A stretch of DNA of 64,000 nt from Phycicoccus sp. CSK15P-2 (GTDB taxonomy: Bacteria; Actinomycetota; Actinomycetes; Actinomycetales; Dermatophilaceae): assembly GCF_016888005.1 (NCBI RefSeq), contig NZ_JAFDVE010000014.1, positions 1-64,000 of the forward strand, written 5' to 3'. Position numbers and translations under genes: made by a program. This document shows, one piece after another, positions 1 through 7,773 of the stretch (position 1 is its first letter; each line of letters starts with the position of its first letter). The notes under the pieces were generated by a model, which saw nothing but the letters and a program-made list of their open reading frames with translations, did no database searches and was not told the DNA's origin.

Positions 1-117
1 TTCAACCACCTCAAACACCACCGCGGCTTCGCCACCCGCTACGACAAGCTCGCCGTCCGCTACGCCGCCACCGTCCACGTCGCCAGCATCGACCACTGGC
101 TGCGACGACTTTCGTAA
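1..117 (+). CDS. IS5-family transposase, C-terminal fragment
   Basis: The 38 residues that remain after the window edge end in a GFATRYDKLAVRY...WLRR pattern. That is the usual C-terminus of DDE transposases of IS5-type insertion sequences. Only the last part of the gene lies in the window, so completeness of the element cannot be judged. The TAA stop sits inside the presumed right terminal repeat, as is common in compact IS elements. The family call rests on the short motif and the adjacent repeat. Confidence 0.7.
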   Translation, partial: FNHLKHHRGFATRYDKLAVRYAATVHVASIDHWLRRLS

Positions 118-124
118 CAGGCCC
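109..124. repeat. Presumed right terminal inverted repeat of the IS
   Basis: CTTTCGTAACAGGCCC overlaps the transposase stop and resembles the outer ends of actinobacterial IS5-type elements (GGGCCTGTTACGAAAG when read inward). The next bases, TAG, could be a 3-bp target duplication. They also form the stop codon region of the minus-strand mobA-like gene. The left end is outside the window, so the repeat pair cannot be confirmed. Confidence 0.5.
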
Positions 125-690
125 TAGGTCCCGTCCTCGAACGCGGCGAGGTCGGCCATCGTGTCGACGTCGTGGGCGGCCGCTCCCGCCACGAGCACCT
201 CGACGTGCGGCAGCTCGAGCAGCGCCCTCGCCGGGCCGCCTCCGGCCGGACGGGTGGCGAAGGTGGCCAGGGCTCTTGTGCGATACACCGCGAGCAGCGG
301 GTTGGGCACGCGCTCGTCGTCGGTGCCGACGGCCGCCTCCACCTCGGGGCCGGCACCCGTGAGGACATCCACCAACATGGTCAGCGCCGGCGCTGCCCCG
401 GGCATGTCCCCCGCGACGACGACGGCGAGGTCGGTGCGCACCTGGCGAGCCCCGGCCAGGACGGCCGCCAGGGGTCCGGCGCCCGGCGGGTCCTCCTGGA
501 CCCAGGTGACGCCCTGCTCGACGTCGCGCGGGGCGCCCACCCCCACAACCGGCCAGCCGGGTGGCAGGGAGCCGAGCAGGGTGCCGAGGACCGTCGTCCC
601 CCGCAGCGGAGCCGCCAGCTTGTCCGACCCGAACCGTTCGGAGCGGCCCCCGGTCAGGACGAGGGCGGTGACGGACGGCGCAGCTGTCAT
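124..690 (-). CDS. mobA: MobA-like molybdenum cofactor guanylyltransferase
   Basis: A nucleotidyltransferase-fold protein of about 188 residues. MobA attaches GMP to molybdopterin in the cytoplasm. The N-terminus has the nucleotide-binding signature LVLTGGRSERFGSDKL (a GGxSxRxGxDK loop). DPPGAGPLAA and VVVAGDMP follow, the latter carrying the metal-binding Asp of the family. I chose the ATG at 690 because a TACCCT hexamer lies 6 nt upstream on the same strand, consistent with a leaderless transcript. The stop codon falls in the bases flanking the IS right end, so the insertion landed exactly at the gene's 3' end. No other molybdopterin genes are visible, so a different NTP-transferase role is possible. 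Confidence 0.75.
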   Translation of the reverse strand: MTAAPSVTALVLTGGRSERFGSDKLAAPLRGTTVLGTLLGSLPPGWPVVGVGAPRDVEQGVTWVQEDPPGAGPLAAVLAGARQVRTDLAVVVAGDMPGAAPALTMLVDVLTGAGPEVEAAVGTDDERVPNPLLAVYRTRALATFATRPAGGGPARALLELPHVEVLVAGAAAHDVDTMADLAAFEDGT

Positions 691-907
691 CCTCGAAGGG
701 TAGGGAAGTCCCACCGGCCCGAGGGACGGGGTTCCTCGTCGGACGCGGAGGCGGAGTCTCTTGTCTCTGAACTCCGCCTGAGAGCGGCCACGGCATGTTT
801 ACGTCCGGGAAACCTCTGGCAATGCGCAGGCCACGCCCTGGCTATAGCGTGACGACACGTAGGCAGCCGGCGTACAGGGAGTCGGCTGGCAGGGACTACG
901 AGGAGCC

Positions 908-2764
908 GTGTTGGCGATCATCGACCGTACGTTGGTGCCCGAGCACCACGAGCCGAGACACCGCCGTCCGCGGCGGGCCACCCACACGAAGCGAGCCGTC
1001 GCGGTGCTCGCGATCTCGGACCAGGACGAGTACTTCCGGGTGCGGGACCTGCGGCTGCGAGCTGCCTTGACCGAGGCCGTGTTCGACCGGGTAGCTGCCT
1101 GGCTGCACCGCGACGAGTGGGCGATGTTGGACGACGACCTCGCCGTCCTCGTCCTCGACCTGCCCGCCGGCCGGGCTGCGCGGGTCCGGGCCAGGCTCAA
1201 CGAGATCTCCGCGTGGGTGGCTCGTGAGCCGCTGGTGCTCGCCGACGGCTCCGTGCACAAGGTGGACGTCGGCGTCGGTTGGGACCTGCACGACCCCCGG
1301 GTGGGTACCGCTGCCGCGCTCGAGCCCGCACTCACCGCCGCGCAGGACGCGGTGCGCCAGCGCGACCTCGACGCCAAACAGTTCCGCGGCCCGCGCCGCT
1401 CGACCCCCTTCGGCTCGATCGGGGCCCAGGTGGCGCTCAGCTACGGGATGGCCCTGCTCGCCCCGTTCTTCCTGCTCGTCGGCCTCCACCAGAGCGGTCT
1501 CGAGCTGGGCTCGGTGGCCTACTGGGTGGCGGTGGCGGTCCTCGCCGTGACCTCGGCGACGCTGTGGTCGGAGACCTTCCACAGCCTCGACCCTCCGCAG
1601 CCTCCCGAGCTGCTGGACGGTCCCGCCCCGTCGGCGTCGGCCGTCATCGCGGCCTACCTCCCCAACGAGGCCGAGACCATCGTCGCGACCGTGCGGTCCT
1701 TCCTCGCCCAGGAGTACGCGGGCACCCTGCAGGTCGTCCTGGCCTACAACACGCCACGGCCGCTGCCCGTCGAGGCCGAGCTGGCCGAGATCGCCGCTGC
1801 CGACGACCGGCTGCTCCTCCTCCCCGTCCCGGACAGCACCTCGAAGGCGCAGAACGTCAACGCCGCGCTCTGGCACGTCACGGGTGAGTTCGTCGGCATC
1901 TTCGACGCCGACCACCACCCGATGGCGGGGGCCTTCGACCGTGCCCGCCGCTGGCTCGAGGGCGGCTACGACGTGGTCCAGGGGCACTGCGTCATCCGCA
2001 ACGGTGCCGAGTCGGCCCTCACCCGGCTCGTGGCGGCCGAGTTCGAGCAGATCTACGCGGTGAGCCACCCGGGGCGCAGCGTGCAGCACGGGTTCGCGCT
2101 CTTCGGTGGCTCCAACGGCTACTGGCGCACCGCTGCGCTGCGCGAGCTGCGGATGCGGGGCTCGCGGCTCACCGAGGACATCGACGCCTCGATCCGGGCC
2201 GTGGGCGCCGGTCTGCGGATCGCGAGCGACCCAGGCCTGGTCAGCCACGAGCTGGCGCCCGTCACCGTCCGCTCGCTGTGGCACCAGCGCCTGCGGTGGG
2301 CACAAGGATGGTTCCAGGTGTCGGTGAGCTCGGTGCTCACCCAGGTGCGCAACCCCGTCCTCGACGCCAGGCAGCGGTTCGGCATGTTCGTCCTGCTCGG
2401 CTGGCGGGAGGCGATGCCGTGGTTCTCCACGCTGCCGCTGCCCGTGCTCGCCTACCTCTTCTGGCGGGACGGCTCGGTCGACCTCACCTCGCCGCTGTTC
2501 CTCCTGACGACGCTCTACACGCTGCTCGCCGGGCCCGTGCAGGCGCTCGCCGCGTGGCGGCTCGCCGTCCCGTCTCTGCGCGTGCACCCCGGCTGGTTCG
2601 TCTGGTACGCGCTGGTGACACTGCTCGTGTACTCGGAGGCCAAGAACGCGGCCTCCCGGGTCGCGCAGCTCAAGCACCTCCGGGGAGAGCGCCAGTGGGT
2701 CGTCACCCCCCGGCTGGCTCCCGCGCCGCGGTCCCAGGCTGCCGACCCCGCCCTGAGAGCCTGA
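908..2764 (+). CDS. GT2 polysaccharide synthase with degenerate GGDEF-like N-terminal domain
   Basis: A 618-residue membrane glycosyltransferase of the processive GT2 type. Residues about 29-150 follow the strand/helix pattern of a GGDEF domain, but the signature is replaced by LDDDLAVLVLD. VHKVDVGVGW matches the later beta strand of that fold. TM segments at about 166-215 come next. The catalytic region has FDADHHP (about 332), LTEDIDASIR (about 420) and QRLRWAQGW (about 459), the D,D,D,QxxRW set of cellulose/hyaluronan-type synthases, followed by C-terminal TM helices. The GTG start has AGGAG very close upstream, and TTG at 911 is an alternative. TAGCGT at 845-850 is a plausible -10. The gene overlaps the acyltransferase start by one base (TGATG). 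Polymer synthesis is well supported; the sugar is unknown, and c-di-GMP control is inference. Confidence 0.8.
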   Translation: MLAIIDRTLVPEHHEPRHRRPRRATHTKRAVAVLAISDQDEYFRVRDLRLRAALTEAVFDRVAAWLHRDEWAMLDDDLAVLVLDLPAGRAARVRARLNEISAWVAREPLVLADGSVHKVDVGVGWDLHDPRVGTAAALEPALTAAQDAVRQRDLDAKQFRGPRRSTPFGSIGAQVALSYGMALLAPFFLLVGLHQSGLELGSVAYWVAVAVLAVTSATLWSETFHSLDPPQPPELLDGPAPSASAVIAAYLPNEAETIVATVRSFLAQEYAGTLQVVLAYNTPRPLPVEAELAEIAAADDRLLLLPVPDSTSKAQNVNAALWHVTGEFVGIFDADHHPMAGAFDRARRWLEGGYDVVQGHCVIRNGAESALTRLVAAEFEQIYAVSHPGRSVQHGFALFGGSNGYWRTAALRELRMRGSRLTEDIDASIRAVGAGLRIASDPGLVSHELAPVTVRSLWHQRLRWAQGWFQVSVSSVLTQVRNPVLDARQRFGMFVLLGWREAMPWFSTLPLPVLAYLFWRDGSVDLTSPLFLLTTLYTLLAGPVQALAAWRLAVPSLRVHPGWFVWYALVTLLVYSEAKNAASRVAQLKHLRGERQWVVTPRLAPAPRSQAADPALRA

Positions 2765-4041
2765 TGTCGGCCCGTCCCGCACACGCCGCGCCCGAGGCTG
2801 CCCCGGCGGGCGCGTCCGGGGCGCCCTCGTCGTCGACGCGCTACCCCTTGGACCCCCTGCGGGCCGTCGCCGCGCTCTCGGTCGTGATGTTCCACGTCTA
2901 CCAGTACGAGTTCGTGGACATCCACCAGTCCGCCGCCCGGGTGGCTCCCCTGCGCCTGCTCACCGTCGTCAGCTCGGCGGCCGTCGACCTCTTCTTCGTC
3001 ATCAGCGGGTTCCTGCTCTACCTCGGGGTCGCGCGCTCGGCGCTGAGCGGAGGCCCGGGGCGGTCGGCTCGGATGACACTGCTGCGCCGCGTCGTGCGTC
3101 TCTACCCCCTGTACGCCCTCATCATCCTGGCGGTGTGGGGTGTGACGAACACGCGGCTGCCGGGCGTCTGGCAGGACCTCGTCCTGCACCTGACGATGAC
3201 CCAGATCTACAGCCAGGAGTACATCTTCTGGACCAACGGGCCCGCGTGGTCGCTCGCTGTGGAGTTCCACTTCTACGTGCTCGTCGCGCTCTCCATGCCG
3301 GTCGTCGCGGCCACGTGCCGTCGTCGGGACACCACCGGCGGGCGTACGTGGGTGCTCCTCGCCCTGCCGGCGGCCCTCCTCGTCGTGGGGCTGGCCTGGC
3401 TCACCTACGCGATCGTCGTCGCGCAGACCCCGGTGACGCACTGGCCCACGTGGTTCGGCTTCCTCGCCAAGGCCCCGATGTTCGGACTCGGCATGGGGCT
3501 GGCCGTCATCGTGGTCCGGGGCGCGCGGATCCACCGCCGGAGCGTGCGGGTCGGGTCGCTGGGGCTGGCCGCGGCCGGGTCCGTCGTCGCCCTCGCCTAC
3601 GGCACCTCGGGCCCGGCCGACCAGCCGTCGCACGAGTGGTGGCACCTCGTGTACGCAGCGACGTCACTCTTCGTGCTCGCGCCGGTCGTCCTGTCGTCGG
3701 CCGGGCCGCCGCGGCTGCTGACCTGGCGTCCGATGGTCTTCCTGGGCACGATCAGCTACGGCATCTACCTGCTGCACGAGCCGGCGATGCGCCTCCTCGG
3801 CCACGTCGGGCTGCTGCCGACCTCGGGGGCGAACACCCTGACCGTCGTCGCCGGCTGGCTGCTCGTGTCGGCGGTGGCGGTCGCCGGTGCGTGGGCCAGC
3901 GCCGCGCTCGTCGAGCGCCCGGCCCTGAAGCTGCTCGCGCTCTTCGAGCCCGACGGGAGGCGCCGAGAGTACTACCCGCACCTCGTCGAGAGCCGTCGGC
4001 CTGAGGCTCGCCGGCACCCGGCAGAAGTGGGCGCCGGCTGA
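2764..4041 (+). CDS. Acyltransferase 3 family integral membrane O-acyltransferase
   Basis: A 425-residue multi-pass membrane protein of the OafA/acyltransferase 3 family, which transfers acyl groups to sugars or other surface molecules. Family motifs are YPLDPLRAVAALSVVMFH near the N-terminus (containing the conserved His), FFVISGFLLY, RRVVRLYPLY, the WSLAVEFHFY block and GTISYGIYLLHEP near the C-terminus. Its ATG overlaps the stop of the upstream GT2 synthase, so the two are almost certainly translationally coupled. This suggests that the polymer made by the synthase is O-acylated. The gene is convergent with the methyltransferase, with only 12 bp between. Confidence 0.85.
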   Translation: MSARPAHAAPEAAPAGASGAPSSSTRYPLDPLRAVAALSVVMFHVYQYEFVDIHQSAARVAPLRLLTVVSSAAVDLFFVISGFLLYLGVARSALSGGPGRSARMTLLRRVVRLYPLYALIILAVWGVTNTRLPGVWQDLVLHLTMTQIYSQEYIFWTNGPAWSLAVEFHFYVLVALSMPVVAATCRRRDTTGGRTWVLLALPAALLVVGLAWLTYAIVVAQTPVTHWPTWFGFLAKAPMFGLGMGLAVIVVRGARIHRRSVRVGSLGLAAAGSVVALAYGTSGPADQPSHEWWHLVYAATSLFVLAPVVLSSAGPPRLLTWRPMVFLGTISYGIYLLHEPAMRLLGHVGLLPTSGANTLTVVAGWLLVSAVAVAGAWASAALVERPALKLLALFEPDGRRREYYPHLVESRRPEARRHPAEVGAG

Positions 4042-4053
4042 GCGGGTTGCCGC

Positions 4054-4692
4054 TCAGCCCACCCGCGTCGCCCGCACGACGACGTCGTCCACGTGATGTC
4101 CGCCGGCCCCGCCGGTGATGACGCGGTGACGCAGCTCCGGCCCGCTCACGGTCCATCCGTCGCCCAGGCCCGTCGCGACATCGGCCGGGAGGAGCAGCAG
4201 GTCAGGGTCGAAGCGCGGGCCCGGCTGCGCCTCCGTGCCGTGCCCGTGGCCGTGGTCCTGTCCGTACGCACTCGTGTCGTGGTGGACGACGAGCAGGGTG
4301 CCGCCCGGCGCGACGAGGGACGTCAGTCGCCCGAGGGGCTGCGTGTCCTTCTCGAGGACGGCGTAGAAGGCCGAGACGAGGTCGAACCCGCCGGCCGGGA
4401 GGTCGAGTCCGGCGAGCGTCCCGTGCCGCCACGTCACCCGGACGCCGGCGGACTCGGCGTGCAGCCGGGCGCGGCCCAGAGCCACGACGGACGGGTCGAT
4501 GCCGGTGACCTCCCATCCCCGCCGCGTCAGCCACACGGCGTCGGCGCCCTCGCCGCAGCCGACGTCGAGCGCCCGTCCGGGCGCGAGGCCGGCCGCCTCG
4601 ACCGTGAGGGCGTGGTTCGGCTCGCCGCTCCAGATGCCCTCCTGCTCGGAGTACCGCTCGTCCCACACGTGCTGGTCGCTCATGCTCGTCAT
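4054..4692 (-). CDS. SAM-dependent class I methyltransferase
   Basis: A 212-residue Rossmann-fold methyltransferase. ALDVGCGEGADAVWL is motif I of SAM-dependent enzymes, followed by GIDPSVVAL and a FDLVSAFYAVL motif. The start at 4692 (MTSMSDQHVWDERY) was chosen over a much longer upstream frame because residues before it are low-complexity and overlap a hairpin. A CACACT hexamer ends 6 nt upstream of this ATG. The second Met, at 4683, is an alternative. WDERYSEQEGIWSGEPN is typical of actinobacterial tellurite/thiopurine-type methyltransferase paralogues. The substrate is unknown. Confidence 0.8.
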   Translation of the reverse strand: MTSMSDQHVWDERYSEQEGIWSGEPNHALTVEAAGLAPGRALDVGCGEGADAVWLTRRGWEVTGIDPSVVALGRARLHAESAGVRVTWRHGTLAGLDLPAGGFDLVSAFYAVLEKDTQPLGRLTSLVAPGGTLLVVHHDTSAYGQDHGHGHGTEAQPGPRFDPDLLLLPADVATGLGDGWTVSGPELRHRVITGGAGGHHVDDVVVRATRVG

Positions 4693-4731
4693 GACGGCAG
4701 TGTGCGCCCGCCGGATGCCCGGGGCCGCCTC

Positions 4732-4752
4732 CTGTTGCCGTTGCGGCAACAG
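4732..4752. terminator. Perfect 9-bp hairpin downstream of the ybaK-like gene
   Basis: CTGTTGCCG and CGGCAACAG form a perfect stem around a TTG loop, starting 4 nt past the stop of the minus-strand YbaK gene. There is no T-run, which is usual for actinobacterial terminators. It also lies 40 bp upstream of the methyltransferase start, so an operator role is possible. Confidence 0.55.
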
Positions 4753-4756
4753 CGGG

Positions 4757-5230
4757 TCATCCTCCGGCCGGGTCCGTGACGTCGGCGACGTCGGCGTCGA
4801 GCGCGACCACGAGGTCGTCGGCGTCGACCGTGGCGGCGACGCCGTGGGCCCCCGCCCCGATCGAGACGGTGCGCCCGGTGAGCGTGGCATCCGCGACGAC
4901 CGGCAGCGTCCGGGACGAGCCGAACGGGGTGATCGTGCCGCGCTCGTACCCGGTGACCTCGAGCGCGGTGGCGGCGTCCGGCATCGACATCCGGCTCACG
5001 CCGAGGTGCGCACGCAGCTTGGGCCAGGAGATCTCGCGGTCGCCGGGGACGAGGACGAAGAGGTGGTCGTCCTCGGCACGCCGGACCACGAGGGTCTTGA
5101 CGACGGCCCCGGGCTCGACGCCCCGCAGCCGCGCGGCCTCCTCCAGCGAGGAGACCCGGCCGTGCTCGGTGACCTCGTGGGCCAGGCCCGAGGCGGCGAG
5201 GGCCACCCGGGCCCGTTCGGCTCCGTCCAT
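4757..5230 (-). CDS. YbaK/EbsC aminoacyl-tRNA deacylase family protein
   Basis: A 157-residue YbaK-fold protein. Members hydrolyse mischarged aminoacyl-tRNA such as Cys-tRNA(Pro) in trans. The conserved lysine is seen in GAVVKTLVVR (about residue 45), and TPFGSSRTLPVVAD and the GAGAHG region (about 125) match the family core. It covers a single domain with no synthetase fusion. TAGGCT sits 6 nt before the ATG on the coding strand, consistent with leaderless expression. Substrate tRNA cannot be told from sequence alone. Confidence 0.85.
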   Translation of the reverse strand: MDGAERARVALAASGLAHEVTEHGRVSSLEEAARLRGVEPGAVVKTLVVRRAEDDHLFVLVPGDREISWPKLRAHLGVSRMSMPDAATALEVTGYERGTITPFGSSRTLPVVADATLTGRTVSIGAGAHGVAATVDADDLVVALDADVADVTDPAGG

Positions 5231-5337
5231 CCGGCCAGCCTAGGGCCGCGGCCGTCCAGCTTCGACAACCGGACGCGGCGCACAATCGATCTGCCCAACA
5301 AGCCCCGCGGGAGCTGCGGACTTGGTGCAATGGAGGC

Positions 5338-6582
5338 ATGTCCAGCAGGTCGGCATCGGGTGCGACGATGCGTGCCTTCCACCGCATGTGGGCAGACCTC
5401 GAGGAGGTCGGGCTCGACGGCTCGACGGGGGGCTACCGCCGCTTCGCCTGGACCCGGACCGACCACGACCTGCGCGAGTGGTTCGCGGGCGAGTGCGCCG
5501 CTCGCGGCCTCGACGTCACGACCGACCGCGTGGGCAACCAGTGGGCCTGGTGGGGCGACCCCGACGCCGCGGTGGCCGCAGGGGAGCCCGGTGTCGTCGT
5601 GGGCAGCCACCTGGACTCCGTCGTCGACGGCGGTGCGTTCGACGGCCCGCTCGGCGTCGTGTCCGGCCTCGCCGCGATCGACGCCCTCCGCGAGCGGGGC
5701 GTCGTGCCGCGCCGTCCCGTCGGTCTCGTGAGCTTCGTCGACGAGGAGGGCGCGCGCTTCGGCACCACCTGCGCCGGCTCGCGGGTCGTCACCGGCTCGC
5801 TCTCGGCCGACCGCGCCCGCGCGCTGCGCGACGCCACCGGGACGACGATGGCCGAGGCGATCAGCCGGTTCGGTGGCCGTCCCGACGATCTCGGCCGGGA
5901 CGACGAGGCGCTGGCGCGGGTCGGCGCGTTCGTCGAGCTGCACGTCGAGCAGGGACGCGTGCTCGACGTCCTCGGCCGGCCGGTCGGGGTGGGCAGCGAC
6001 ATCTGGCCACACGGACGCTGGCGGATCGACGTCCCCGGGATGGCCAACCACGCCGGCACGACGGCGCTCGACGAGCGCGAGGACGCCATGCTCGGGCTGG
6101 CGGCCGCCGTCATCGCGGCGCGGCAGGCCGCCCAGGAGCGTGGCTGCCTCGCCACCGTGGGGAAGGTCGACGTCGCTCCGGGCGGGGTCAACGCGATCCC
6201 CAGCTCGGTCACCTGCTGGCTCGACGCCCGGGGCCCCGAGGCCTCGTCGGTGCGCGACGTCGTCGACGACGTGCGCGACGTCGTGGCCGAGTTCGACGCC
6301 CTCGTCACCGAGGAGTGGTGGGACGCCGCCACCAGCTTCGACGACGGCCTGACCCGGCGGATCGCCGACCTGCTCGACGACGCCCCGCTCATCGCCACGG
6401 GCGCGGGGCACGACGCCGGGGTCATGGCCGGGGCCGGGGTGCCGACCGCGATGGTGTTCGTGCGCAACCCCACGGGGGTCAGCCACTCGCCGGACGAGTG
6501 GGCGACGACGGACGACTGCCTGGCCGGGGTGGCCGCGCTCACCGCCGTGGTCGACGACCTCGTGGGCGACTGCGCGGCCTGA
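5338..6582 (+). CDS. M20-family Zn-dependent amidohydrolase (allantoate amidohydrolase / N-carbamoyl-amino-acid hydrolase type)
   Basis: A 414-residue dinuclear zinc hydrolase of the hydantoinase/carbamoylase family. GSHLDSVVDGGAFDG, EEGARFGTTC, ELHVEQG, NHAGTT, GAGHDAG and GVSHSPDE supply the metal ligands and the dimerisation-domain contacts. These enzymes cleave carbamoyl or ureido groups in purine or pyrimidine nitrogen salvage. The ATG is preceded by GGAGG at 5332. No other allantoin or hydantoin genes are nearby, so the exact substrate is open. Confidence 0.85.
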   Translation: MSSRSASGATMRAFHRMWADLEEVGLDGSTGGYRRFAWTRTDHDLREWFAGECAARGLDVTTDRVGNQWAWWGDPDAAVAAGEPGVVVGSHLDSVVDGGAFDGPLGVVSGLAAIDALRERGVVPRRPVGLVSFVDEEGARFGTTCAGSRVVTGSLSADRARALRDATGTTMAEAISRFGGRPDDLGRDDEALARVGAFVELHVEQGRVLDVLGRPVGVGSDIWPHGRWRIDVPGMANHAGTTALDEREDAMLGLAAAVIAARQAAQERGCLATVGKVDVAPGGVNAIPSSVTCWLDARGPEASSVRDVVDDVRDVVAEFDALVTEEWWDAATSFDDGLTRRIADLLDDAPLIATGAGHDAGVMAGAGVPTAMVFVRNPTGVSHSPDEWATTDDCLAGVAALTAVVDDLVGDCAA

Positions 6583-6597
6583 GCGGCGTCCTGGCGG

Positions 6598-6873
6598 TCA
6601 GACCGGCTCGCCGGCGATGTCCTTGGGCAGGTGCCCTGCGGAGCTGCGGTAGTACTGGGCGGCCTTGCGCTCGGTGAGCGTGCGGGCCGCGCCGACGGCG
6701 AGGCCGAGCAGCGCGGCGTAGGCGACCGCCTTGCCGATGGGGGCGTCGGGGCTCTTCGGGTTCACCGTGTCCTGGCCCGCCTTGGCCCAGGCGGCGTCGA
6801 CGACCTTCTTGGCGACGATGCCGGCGAGGATGGCCCCACCGCTGCCGAGGATCTTCCAGCTGATGGTTCCCAC
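6598..6873 (-). CDS. DUF4235 domain small membrane protein
   Basis: A 91-residue protein matching the actinobacterial DUF4235 pattern: KILGSGGAILAGIVAKKVVDAAWAK, then NPKSPDAP, then a second hydrophobic segment ending in RTLTERKAAQYYRSS. It has two short hydrophobic stretches (about 8-22 and 49-63), suggesting membrane association. The function of the family is unknown. It is transcribed away from the riboswitch-controlled operon on the other strand, with about 90 bp before the aptamer. Confidence 0.75.
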   Translation of the reverse strand: MGTISWKILGSGGAILAGIVAKKVVDAAWAKAGQDTVNPKSPDAPIGKAVAYAALLGLAVGAARTLTERKAAQYYRSSAGHLPKDIAGEPV

Positions 6874-6947
6874 GGTGCTCCTCCGCTCGATCGAAGCAGG
6901 TCAGGCAGGTGCCCGACGGCTCGTCGCCACTGTATCCCCGACCGCGT

Positions 6948-6953
6948 TATGCT
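6948..6953 (+). promoter_or_regulatory. Candidate -10 box for the TPP riboswitch transcript
   Basis: TATGCT lies 12 nt before the first base of the aptamer P1 stem, the right distance for transcription to begin just ahead of the riboswitch. A clear -35 is not seen. Confidence 0.5.
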
Positions 6954-6965
6954 CGGCACGTCCAC

Positions 6966-7050
6966 CGACAGGGGAGCGCTCCGGCGCTGAGAGTGCGGTC
7001 CGCCGCAGACCCTCGAACCTGATCCGGTTAGCACCGGCGATAGGGAGTCG
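6966..7050 (+). ncRNA. TPP (THI-box) riboswitch
   Basis: All conserved blocks of the thiamine pyrophosphate aptamer are present in order: GGGGAGC, GCTGAGAGTGCGG, CCGCAGACCC, GAACCTGATCCGGTTAG, CACCGGCG, TAGGGAG. The ends CGAC (6966-6969) and GTCG (7047-7050) close the P1 stem. The only Shine-Dalgarno-like run for the next gene (AGGGAG, 7042-7047) is inside the aptamer. Ligand binding should therefore block translation directly, without a separate expression platform. It regulates the YkoE/YkoDC transporter. Confidence 0.95.
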
Positions 7051-7769
7051 TGAATTCCACCATGTCCTCGTCCACGTCAACCGTCGAGGCGCCGGTCCGC
7101 CGGCGCTCGATCACCGCGACCCGCCCGCTCATGGGATGGCGCACCGTCGACCTCCTCACCGCGGCCCTCATCGGCGCGGCCCTCGGCCTCGTCTTCTGGG
7201 GATGGGGCGTCTTCTACACCGGCCCGCTCACCGCGCTGCAGATCGGGTACGCCCCGCTCATGGGCCTGTTCGTCGGCCCCTGGCTCATGGCGGGTGTGCT
7301 CGGCGGGCTCGTCGTCCGCAGGCCGGGCGCGGCGCTGTTCTGCGAGGTCGTCGCGGCGCTCGTCTCGATGATCCCCGGCACGACGTGGGGCGTCGGCGTC
7401 CTCTTCGCCGGGATCCTCCAGGGGCTCGGCGCCGAGCTCGCGTTCGCGCTCCTCGGCTACCGGTTCTTCGGGGTCGCCGCGGCCGCGTTCGCGGGTGCGC
7501 TCGCCGCTCCGCTCGAGTGGCTGTACGAGACCTTCAGCTTCCCCGAGTCCTGGGCCGACGTGCCCGTGCTGTCGGCGTTCGCGGGCAGCGGCGGCTACTA
7601 CGGCGAGTGGGAATGGCCCGAGAAGCTCGCGTACCTCGGGACGATGACGGCCTCGGGTGTCGTCCTCGCCGGCGTCGTCGCCTGGCTGCTGACCCGGGCC
7701 CTGGCCCGCGCCGGTGCGCTGTCGGCGTTCCCGCCGGGGCAGGAGGTCCGCGAGTCACGCGCGGTCTGA
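7050..7769 (+). CDS. ykoE: YkoE-type ECF transporter S component (thiamine precursor uptake)
   Basis: A hydrophobic protein of about 235-239 residues with at least five TM segments. It has the YkoE features WRTVDLLTAALIGAALG, the GPLTALQIGYAPLMG region and SMIPGTTWGVG. YkoE is the substrate-binding subunit for hydroxymethylpyrimidine/thiamine in ECF transporters. It sits directly behind the TPP riboswitch and just upstream of the ATPase/EcfT gene. Two starts are possible: GTG at 7050 (2 nt after AGGGAG and within P1) and ATG at 7062 (14 nt after). The ATG is more attractive structurally. Confidence 0.85.
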   Translation: MNSTMSSSTSTVEAPVRRRSITATRPLMGWRTVDLLTAALIGAALGLVFWGWGVFYTGPLTALQIGYAPLMGLFVGPWLMAGVLGGLVVRRPGAALFCEVVAALVSMIPGTTWGVGVLFAGILQGLGAELAFALLGYRFFGVAAAAFAGALAAPLEWLYETFSFPESWADVPVLSAFAGSGGYYGEWEWPEKLAYLGTMTASGVVLAGVVAWLLTRALARAGALSAFPPGQEVRESRAV

Positions 7770-7773
7770 CACC

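Noticed and set aside
791-890. Possible c-di-GMP (GEMM) riboswitch before the first GT2 synthase
   Set aside because: Some blocks look similar (GGGAAACC, GCGCAGGCCACG, GCAGCCGG), but the GNRA hairpin and conserved core spacing are missing, and the likely -10 (TAGCGT, 845-850) would place most of it upstream of the transcript.
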